A stretch of DNA of 64,000 bases from Bryopsis sp. KO-2023 (Eukaryota > Chlorophyta > Ulvophyceae > Bryopsidales > Bryopsidaceae): assembly GCA_030272585.1 (NCBI GenBank), contig BSYQ01000010.1:310001-374000 (forward strand). The letters are read 5' to 3'. A program made the translations under genes and the position numbers. This document shows positions 56,207 to 64,000 of this stretch, one piece after another. Each line of letters starts with the position of its first letter. Position 1 is the first letter of the stretch. Under the pieces are notes generated by a model. That model worked only from the letters and a program-made list of their open reading frames with translations. It was not told where the DNA came from and ran no database searches.

Positions 56207-57324
56207 TTGACAAAAAGTGGGGCTGTCAGGAAGAAAAAACAAAAAGGGGGCCAGTAGCTTTTGCATGGGATCGAAACGAAAAACAACTGCGAAATGGAGC
56301 AGAAATTATCATACATAACGGGGGGGGGTTGTTCAGGTGGGGGGTTGGGTGTATTTTGGATATGGAGGGGGAGTTTTGGTCGACGAGTGGTTTGGACGAA
56401 ACGAAATCAATCTGGTTATTTATTTTTCTTTTTTTGTTTTTGGGGGGGGGATCTCCCCCTAAAGGCTTTGTTGGTTGTTCGCTCCGGTGTTTTGAGTGGC
56501 GGAGAAAAAACAATTTGGGGGGTGGGGTTGCCTGGATGGAGAGAACAAAAATTTGGTTATGTATCACTAGGGTAAAATCGTCAGCGAAAAAGAAGAGGTG
56601 CCGTATTATTATGAGTATGTTTCTGATCCAATATCTGGGTCATCAAGCCACAGATCATCAAGGGTAGGGGTGAAACATGTATGTATTTCTAGAGATAGAA
56701 CGGAAAAAATGAGGGGAAAATTATGGTGGGAGGGGGAGGGGGGGTATTGTCAGAAAACCATGTATGTGCTGTGTGGGCCGACATGAATCGAAAATCTGCA
56801 TGACACATAATTGCGTCATCTTGATTGTATGTTCTTTTTAAGCCTCGGTTTTGTCAATGAGTTCTGAGGGGAGCGAATATCATTTTTTTTTTATTTTGGT
56901 TTTCCTCTAGAGAATGGGATGTGGAAGCAAGATGGCGGCTCATAAATGCAATGTTTTTGTCTTGGAAAGTGCCTCAATAATAATGGTTTGGGGCCATTGG
57001 TAGAGGAAGGATTGTTATTCTTTTGTTTTTGTTTTTGTTTTCCGAGTATTTTCTTTTCGTTTCCACATTCCAGGAATGCGTCTTCCATCTTAATTTCAGG
57101 GAGAGATAATGGTTTGATTGTGGTGTGGATTATTTCAGCCATTGTGATTTTCAACTGATAACTGAAATCATAGAGAATATATACTCCATTCAGATTGCAA
57201 CCACACATCGATCCATTCCAATCAAATTTTGCTTCTGGTTGCCTGAACCACCACAGACAAGTGCTGATCATTGCTGTTCATGTTGCAGCACACTGAATCC
57301 AAAGGGATCCAACATTCGAAAATT
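56207..57324. other. Gap without a supported gene
   Basis: Downstream of PAP2. G-rich runs and short frames only. Confidence 0.4.
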
Positions 57325-57480
57325 TCTCTTTGTGTAGTCTCAACAAAACATAGAGTAAAACAACACAACACAATTAAATTCTCAGTTCCCCAACCCCTGA
57401 CTGAGTGGGGCACAAGTGCCACCAACAACACAACTCTCCACGACCAACCATTGTTCAACTCCAAAATTTCGCAGCCAAAT
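57325..57480 (-). repeat. Dispersed repeat, copy 2 (inverted)
   Basis: Reverse complement of the segment at about 34480-34640, with an extra 20 bases (near 57385-57405). Starts ten or so bases after the stop codon of the tail-anchored gene. Confidence 0.75.
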
Positions 57481-57488
57481 TACATTCT

Positions 57489-58218
57489 TTACCTACGGAG
57501 CAAGAATGCTCCGCAAGTGACGATGGCACCCCCGAGCAAAACGAGTTTCCAGCTTCCCCCTCTTCTGCCTCGAGACGTCGATTTTCTCGTTTCGTCTGTA
57601 TTCTCCGCCTCCTCGGGTTTATCCCCCACCAAGGGAACGATCGATTTGTTTCGCATGGCAGCGTCCAGGGTTGGTAACAGTCTCGTGGCCCCCTTTTCCT
57701 TGCTGGCCCCAGTCGGCTCGACTTCCACTGCCGCCTCGATCTCGCCTCCACTGTTGGTGGCTGCATCCGAGGTGCTCGACGAACTGGGATGGTCCCCAGC
57801 TTTCTTACAATTGTGGCTCCTGTCAAAACGTTCATCAAAGCCTTGTTGTTACGCAACTCTATTCACTTGCACCGACACAATTGAGGCAATTTTTGCTTTC
57901 ACACACACACCAGGGAAGGCCACAAATTGTTCCCTCGTCGGCGACACTCGGATGCGTGGAGCCTCGTGGAGAGAGATCGGGAATCAGCACGTTGGAAGGT
58001 TCCTTACTAGACGCCCCTTCAGGTGCAAGAGTGCCACGGATGTTTCCTTGCATGGACCTCCGCAGGATCTTCAGAACAAAGCTTGTGCGCATTTTAATCG
58101 TCCCTGAACTCTTGGCGGGCCGGTTCTGACATTCGTTTTGGCTCGTCGGCATGGGTCCGGCGACATCCCCCACTATGGGAAAACCCGCTCTGTGCGGGGT
58201 TGGTCGAATCTCCGCCAA
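57489..58218 (-). CDS. Tail-anchored membrane protein, 3' exons
   Basis: The last exon (57799-57489) encodes GDHPSSSTSDAATNSGGE, an acidic Ser/Thr-rich region and a C-terminal hydrophobic helix (WKLVLLGGAIVTCGAFLLRR) ending two Arg before the TAA, typical of a tail anchor. The preceding exon (to about 57909) reads MRTSFVLKILRRSMQGNIRG and THPSVADEGTICGLP, joined through a GTGTGTG donor. The start is not found: the frame is open to 58218 but begins without ATG. The same C-terminal helix occurs in LRR copy A at 30810-30865. Target membrane unknown. Confidence 0.6.
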
Positions 58219-60070
58219 ATATCGAAGAACGTCGAACTGACGAATTAAGACCCGAAACAGAACAGAAACGTATCAGGAACGGTCGGATGTACCTGGGTTC
58301 GACTCCCAGGCGTTTCAATCCCCTTACAACTGGGGTCGCGAAAAAGTCGTCAGCGACTGGAATTCGCGACCCCGCACAGATGTCTGTGCGGGGTTATAAA
58401 CACCGCACAGGAGATCAACGCCGCACAGAGACCTGTGCGGGGTGACCGTAAAACGAGGGAATTTTCTTAAAACAAAAACACACACAAGTGCCCACAGTCC
58501 GAATCCCAAGCAACCCATCTGTTCATCCAAACCCACAAGGTTTAATAGCCCAAACACCATCCACACAATGTACCCCGCACAGAAGTCCACAACCCCCGCC
58601 CACACAGCCACATGCCCCGCACAAACACCGCGAAGAAAAAGAAGGAAGATCTTTTGACTCTTTCACTTGCTCTTTCGAGCAGTTTTCGGGGTTTGGGGGG
58701 AAATTCATTCAAAAAAACACACACACAGTTGTGCCCCAGTCTCCGAATCCCAAGCAACTCATCCGTTCATCGAAACCCGCAAGGTTTAATAACCCACAAT
58801 ATCATCAGAAAAAACTATAAGAGCACGCACGTTAGTCGGAATAAAAACAGGCCGCAGAGGGCTGTGTGCGGCGTTCCGACTCCGCACGATACGCATTCAT
58901 AACAATACCAAACAGGAAAACCCAGTCCCCGAAGCTGAAAAAAACCTTGACGTTCATCCAAATCGATCAACTTCGGCTAATCTTGACATGTCGAACCAAA
59001 AATGCCACACAAAAAAGAACAGGAAAACAACCACCACCGCACAGAAACGTCAACAGCCACGCACAAAAACCCATACACCCCGCACAGACCTATTTTTTCG
59101 GAACGAGCGACGTTTTGGGGACGGCGAACGTTCCTCCTCGGCCACAAAACAACAGCCCCGCACACAGGCGCGTAAACCCCGCACCGCCGTTTACTTCTTG
59201 CGCGACGACCTGCGTTTTTTTGGTGAATCCTCCTTCGCCTTCTTGGACCTCCGCGTTTTCTCGGCCTTTTCCAGAGCCTTCTGCCTGATGGACTTCTTCC
59301 CACTATCGTACAACCGATCCCTGTCCCTCTTTTTTTTGGGCGGTTCATCCTCCCCCGCACTTGACTCGTAGTCGGGCTCGGCATCGTCGCCAATGTCCTG
59401 TGCGGGGTCCATGGGATCCTGTGCGGGGCTGTTGTGATCGTCACCAGCGCCGCACTCTGTGACCGCATCCTCCAGAACTGGTGCTGGAAGACCGTGAAGC
59501 GCTGCCTCCGCGCTCTCGGAGAAAGGGCCGCCGGAGGTACCGGAGGCACCGGAGGGACCACCGGTGTCATGACTTCCGGATACCTCTCCTAAGCCGCACA
59601 CACTAGTTTTAGCCCCGCACACACACATAGAAACCCCGCACACCAGAACATCAACAAAATGGTTACAAACACTGACTTTTTTGAACCACGCACAGAAGTC
59701 CTCCGACCCCGCACGAAACAGTAAAAAACATGTGTCGACAACCATTCAATCCCTCACCTGGATCCAGTGGAGGCGGCTGCAGTACACGGGGAATGGTGGG
59801 CTCCCTTGGCTGCTTCCCACGGGCGATCTCCTCCGGGGTCTCCTCCTCGGGTGGTGGCTGACGCACCTGCGTGCACACGAGAAATCAGTTAGCGCACGAA
59901 GTATAATAAACCCCGCACAGAAGACCTACCACCCCGCACAGAGACCGAAACAGCAACACCTAACCAAACACGCACAGACACAATCGAGGCCCGCACAGAC
60001 AAGTTCATGACAGCCACGCACAGAAACACCCCACCCCCGCACAGAGACATTTGAGACACGCACATCAAGT
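58186..60070. repeat. CCCCGCACAG motif swarm, block 1
   Basis: At least 20 copies of CCCCGCACA(G/C) or variants, on both strands and irregularly spaced. Some face each other: 58369-58380 ACCCCGCACAGA is followed after TG by its exact reverse complement (58383-58394). Many fall in the introns of the gene at 59191-60160; two sit in its coding exon, encoding PAQD. Confidence 0.9.
58275..58312 (+). other. tRNA T-arm-like sequence
   Basis: CTGGGTTCGACTCCCAG forms a perfect 5-bp T-stem with a TTCGACT loop followed by GCGTTTC. It resembles the arm at about 29165-29215. No full cloverleaf; probably a SINE fragment. Confidence 0.45.
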
Positions 60071-60160
60071 TCTGCACTCACCACGGAATCATGGACCAGC
60101 GTCCCCGTCTCCGCGAACCTCCGCTTCATCGCCTTCACCTCGTCCACCCATGGAAAAATC
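59191..60160 (-). CDS. Low-complexity basic/acidic protein, at least three exons
   Basis: Exon from about 60160 to 60082 (VDEVKAMKRRFAETGTLVHD, GTGAGT donor), 59866-59758 (VRQPPPEEETPEEIARGK) and 59588-59191 (SGSHDTGGPSGASGTSGG ... RKK stop). Phases agree for all three; the first exon's start is not settled. The C-terminal third is very basic (PPKKKRDRDRLYDSGKKS, SPKKRRSSRKK), suggesting nuclear or nucleic-acid contact. Family not recognised. Introns are packed with the CCCCGCACAG motif. Confidence 0.5.
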
Positions 60161-60640
60161 CCTCTTCCCCAAGCCCCGCTTCACGAAAACTGGGCGTCCC
60201 TTCATTGTCGTCAACTCCATGCAGACGTCAAATCCGGCCGTCACATCATTCGACGTCGTCAGACATGCGCATTTTGACACGTGACTAAGGTTTTCATACT
60301 TTTTCTGTTCGCCACAATCGGGTAAGCGAAGGCTTCTGGAAGAGCGCCACGCTGGGGTCGGCGGAAAGGTATTGTTTCACTGTTTCAGGTATGGATCCCA
60401 GCCACCAGATTCTCTCCCGAACACGAGAACTCGACGACAGGGCCCATCACTTCTTGACACCTCACAGCGTCGGTTTCTTATGATGGCCGTTGCAAGGTAC
60501 ACAATTCAAAGTGGACTTCGTGTGACAAGTGGTTTTATGGTGCTTCCAGGGGAGGTCACAGTCGGAAGGGAATCGGAAGCTGAATGCAGTTGGGTGCACC
60601 GAGCAGCACATTTGAACAGGAGAAGAAAAAGATAAAGTAG
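60161..60640. other. Divergent gap between two uncharacterised genes
   Basis: Probably holds promoters or 5' exons for the minus gene ending at 59191 and the plus gene starting at 60641. Frames here do not resolve into supported exons. Confidence 0.35.
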
Positions 60641-61535
60641 ATGGAGGAGGAGTTTAAACAGGGAAGGAGGAGGAGGGATGCGGAGATGGCCGGAATGGAA
60701 ACGCAAGTGCGACTGGCCAAGTACAAATCCAACCTCAGGTGCGAGCCGCCGTCGAACCGCCGTCGAACTGGTTCCCCCAGATTGATCACCTTCAAACCTC
60801 CACAGGCTGTAAGCCACTCCAAATAAAAGATATATATAAGTAGACCTGGTCAGCTTTGCCTCCATGTGTCTATGTTGCAACAGTTGAACTTGAAGGTTCA
60901 GTCTGTTCTACTTTTTGCATTACAGACACCAAAAAACAAAGAGAGGAGAGAGAAGTCCACCCCTGGAGGTTCCACCCCCCCCTGCTGAAACTGATGCCGA
61001 TGATTCGATGATCTCCGGAATGTATGAAGACTCTGTTTTGAATTGGCATTTCGTTTTCACATTTCGTTTTCACATTTCGTTTTGCATCACATTTCAGGAA
61101 ATCGAGACCATCCGACATTTTCAAGGTGGGAAATTCGGTATGTGTCAAATCCCCCCCCCCCCAAAAAAATGGTTTTTTTCTGGAAAAGTTGCTGATTGGC
61201 TTGGTGGCTGTGGTGCGACTTTTCTTTTTTTTCCTCAATGTTTTTTTTCTTTTTCTCGATTTGGCAGTTGCGATATTGAAGCAAGGAAATCCAGGGTCCA
61301 CAGAGTTGGCAGAGGTTGATATTAAAAGATATTTAAACCCGACAGGGCTGGTCGCCACCGCATATTTCAGGTGGAGGAAATGAAAAAGAACTCATCTATA
61401 GTTCATATGTAGTTCTTAAAGAGAGCTTGTTGATACGTTTCATTCTGTTGTTCATTCACTTAAAACTTTTCCATTTTCTTTTTGGGTGGGGGGGGGGGTT
61501 GGCAAAGGAAACGCAAGCCCTCGAAAAATAAGTGA
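60641..61535 (+). CDS. Small basic protein, five exons
   Basis: Exons 60641-60738, 60926-61034, 61098-61125, 61268-61370, 61508-61535; every phase fits, 121 residues. The ATG follows an in-frame TAG. The N-terminus is a charged helix (MEEEFKQGRRRRDAEMAG), then a Pro/acidic linker (LEVPPPPAETDADD), then a compact segment (VAILKQGNPGSTELAEVDI, YLNPTGLVATAYFR) and a basic end (KRKPSKNK). Exon 3 is only 28 bp and intron 2 is 63 bp. Family not recognised. Confidence 0.65.
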
Positions 61536-62420
61536 AACAATTGCAGCAATTATTCTCTACACAGAATAGCTGCAGCACTCTGCCCCAAGAATAGTTGCAG
61601 CACTCTGCCCCAATTATCAAAATTTTGGACGATTTTTTTCATGGTGCGTTTTTGGAATGCTGATGTGTAATGCTTTTTTTTTCAAGACAAAACATTAACA
61701 GACTTTCACAGATGCTGATAAATCAGTCTGACATGCAAGCGCTGATTCTTGGAGCAAAAGATGGCCAGAGCATTGTTGTAAAAAATGTTCAATGAAAAAC
61801 AACAAAATAAAACACCACAGAAACATTTGAGAATTTTTGTACGGTGTTGTTCTTCAGATCCTTGTGAATTTTTTTCAGGTGACTGGATCTGCTGCAGCCA
61901 TCAATGTGAACTGGACTCGAAGCATGCTGATGTTGTTCACCTTCTGGGATGGGTTTTCAGTCAGCAGTGGATATTGTTATTGCTTTGATAATGTTTCCCA
62001 GACAAAAACGGAAAAACCTTCTTTTGCAGTAATGGAAATAGGCAGAAGAGAAAAAATGTTGAGGTGGCTTTTACTTTTCTTGAAACAATTGATTTATTCC
62101 AACCCTTGGACAGCTGGTTTTGTCTGTCAGGCAGTGAGGGATTCGATGGTTAATTAAAAAATGGTTAGAAGTGGGTCAGATGGGTATTTATAATATGTTC
62201 AACGAGCTCTGTATTATTGAAATACAAGCGCAGGGTTGAATGGCAGGATCAGAGTTCAAGGTTTTGGGCTATTTTTTTTGTTTCTATTTCTGTTTTGGAA
62301 TAAGTGGGAATGGACAAGTGTTCAATGATAAAATGGGGTGTACATTTCAAAAGGGGTTTTGTCATTGTTGTTTTATTGTAACCAATTTGTCACCATGAAT
62401 CTGCACATTTGTGTTTCTAC
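61536..62420. other. Gap without a supported gene
   Basis: 3' of the small basic gene. A short tandem duplication of TAGCTGCAGCACTCTGCCCCAA-type sequence lies near 61565-61612 (about 28 bp apart). No coding support. Confidence 0.4.
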
Positions 62421-62424
62421 AATC

Positions 62425-63115
62425 ACCCCGCACACACACAGAAGGAGCCCGCACAGGGCTGTAATGATCACCCCGCACACACACAGAAAGAGCCCGCACA
62501 GTCACCCCGCACACACACAGAAGGAGCCCGCACACTCACCCCGCACACACAAAGAAGGAACCCGCACAAGTACCCCGCACACACACAGAAGGAGCCCGCA
62601 CAGTCACCCCGCACACACACAAGGAGCCCGCATACGCTTCCCACATTGACCCCGCACAGCGACCCCGCACAGTTGTGCGGGGTCCTGGTCCTCGTGTGCG
62701 GGGTGGTCCATGATTCGCACAGACGACTGGAACCCGTGCACAGAGAAAACAAAACCCCGCACAGCTCTGTTCCCCGGTTTGGCCGGTTTATGTCCGGGGT
62801 CCCAATTTGACCCCGCACAGACCAGAACCCCGCACACAGAACCTGACGTCTTCCATATCCACCCCGCACGGCACCCCCGCACGGAGGATAGGGTACCCCG
62901 CACACTGTACGGGGCTATGGTTCATCTGTGCGGGGTCCCACAATGGGAAAGACGTCAGGTCCTGTGTGCGGGGTTCTGGTCTGTGCGGGGTCAAAATGGG
63001 GACCCGGGCATAAACCGGCCAAACCGGGGAACAGAGCTGTGCGGGGTTGTTTTGTTTTTGTGCACGGGTTTCAGAGTGCTGTACGGGGTTTCAAAAACAC
63101 CCCGCACAGAACGCG
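62425..63115. repeat. CCCCGCACAG motif swarm, block 2
   Basis: About 26 copies of CCCCGCACA or its complement. 62425-62640 is quasi-tandem: CACCCCGCACACACAC then GGAGCCCGCACA, about 45 bp apart. The remainder is mostly the foldback at 62733-63068. Confidence 0.93.
62733..63068. repeat. 118-bp-arm foldback (inverted repeat)
   Basis: 62733-62850 and 62951-63068 are reverse complements at roughly 93 percent by eye, from GTGCACGGG outside to GACGTC inside, with a 100-bp loop that itself carries facing CCCCGCACA copies. Similarity continues a few bases outward (CTGGAACCC versus GGGTTTCAG). Confidence 0.9.
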
Positions 63116-63140
63116 ACTTCCCATAGTGCCCATACCATAC

Positions 63141-64000
63141 TTCCCAAAGCTTCTTTCCAGAATCTCCCAGCTCGTTCATCATGGGATTTCCGTTCAGGCC
63201 TATCTTCTGCAGCGTTTTGATGGCCCCCAGTTCTGTTGGTAGCCCGTTCAGGAGGTTCTCCCCAGCTTGGAGCTCCACTAAACACACCAGGTTTCCCAGC
63301 TCTCTCGGAAGCTCTTTGATCTACAAAGCATTGGCAAAGTGGTTTAATACTTGCGCTCGTGTGAACACCAATCCGCAAGCTAGCACCCAATTCCACGCAA
63401 TTCTTATTCGCACCAGATTCCTCTCTATTTTGAGGACAGTTAATGTAGAAATCGCGCCAATTTGTGGCGGCAGAGACGTCAGCCGGTTGCTGGAGAGCAG
63501 GATGACTTTTGCGCTTTTTTTCTCCAGAATCTCGTGTGGTACGAGTTGGAGGCCGTAATTCTTCGCCTTCACAGTATATTCTCCAAGCATCTCCTGCAAA
63601 CGCCAATTTTTTCATGTTCAAAACTGATGTTGATGAACATCAGTGTGACAAGAGCCCTCTGATGATGTTTCACACCCCATAACATTTCAAAACAAACGTT
63701 TACATATTTTGTTGTCTGCTTGGTATGTAAATCAATGGACACGCCAAATCAAACAATAGTTTGCAGTGCAATGATAACAAATATTGCGTCTTTTCTGACC
63801 ACACATAACAATTTTGGGGAGAGTTATGTGGTAGACAATCAGCGCCATCTACTCAGTGGCGCTTATCAGACTATAAACATCAAGTGAATATTTTTCGATT
63901 GATGCCACGAAGCACAGGAAGCGTATCCAGAAAGCGTGAAGAAGAAAAGTGAAAAGAACTCACAGCATAAAACTCTCTGTAACCTCCCTCGTCTCTTCCA
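63141..64000 (-). CDS. Leucine-rich-repeat protein (copy B), partial at the right edge
   Basis: Exon 1 is cut by the window edge (64000-63964, GRDEGGYREFYA), exon 2 is 63593-63414 (EMLGEYTVKAKNYGLQLV), exon 3 is 63320-63141; phases are all 0. Short LRRs of the LxxLPxxIGxLxxL type: LLSSNRLTSLPPQIG, ELPRELGNLVCLVEL, LLNGLPTELGAIKTLQ, then NGNPMMNELGDSGKKLWE before a GTATGG donor. A downstream exon is expected but the sequence beyond is the motif swarm, so the 3' end is unresolved or lost. Intact where copy A (29404-30866) is broken. Such LRRs mediate protein contacts, often in small-GTPase signalling. Confidence 0.75.

Overview
The window is nuclear DNA from a eukaryote. Most genes are split by many short GT-AG introns, and exons can be joined with consistent phase (12 in a NEK kinase, 11 in an RsgA GTPase, 14 in a CCCH zinc-finger gene). 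The RsgA protein closely resembles the plastid-type RsgA of plants, so a plastid-bearing alga or protist (a chromerid-like alveolate would fit) is my best guess. The species cannot be fixed from the sequence. TAA, TAG and TGA all end reading frames, so the code looks standard.

Region by region: 1-13.6 kb is repeat-rich. It holds a broken KDZ-type transposase with a chromodomain, two divergent coiled-coil genes that share a new-looking Cys/His cluster and flank an alternating 186-bp repeat array, a 22-unit 70/96-bp minisatellite, a transposon-derived fragment and a 32-bp palindromic array. 13.7-26.9 kb is mostly minus-strand genes: a NEK kinase, a small coiled-coil protein, two secreted or membrane Cys-rich proteins, and an unrecognised eight-exon gene. 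26.9-30.9 kb is a mobile-element belt: a 26-bp inverted repeat, a TA-flanked MITE, a hAT-type MITE with perfect 8-bp target duplications and a tRNA-like core, and a decayed LRR gene.

31.2-56.2 kb is the gene-rich core: a membrane-anchored BTB gene interrupted by one in-frame TAA, rsgA, a TLDc-domain gene divergent from rsgA, a RING/CCCH zinc-finger gene, an actin-related protein and an intronless PAP2 lipid phosphatase. 57-64 kb holds a tail-anchored protein, two uncharacterised genes, a swarm of a short CCCCGCACAG motif (including a 118-bp-arm foldback) and a second, better preserved copy of the LRR gene running off the right edge.

The conserved genes (NEK, rsgA, TLDc, CCCH, ARP, PAP2) are ordinary housekeeping or signalling functions with no visible joint pathway. 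The novelty lies in the repeats, the paired zinc-cluster genes, the motif swarm and the interrupted BTB gene. Gene models were built by eye from reading frames and splice-phase consistency; no search or transcript data were available.
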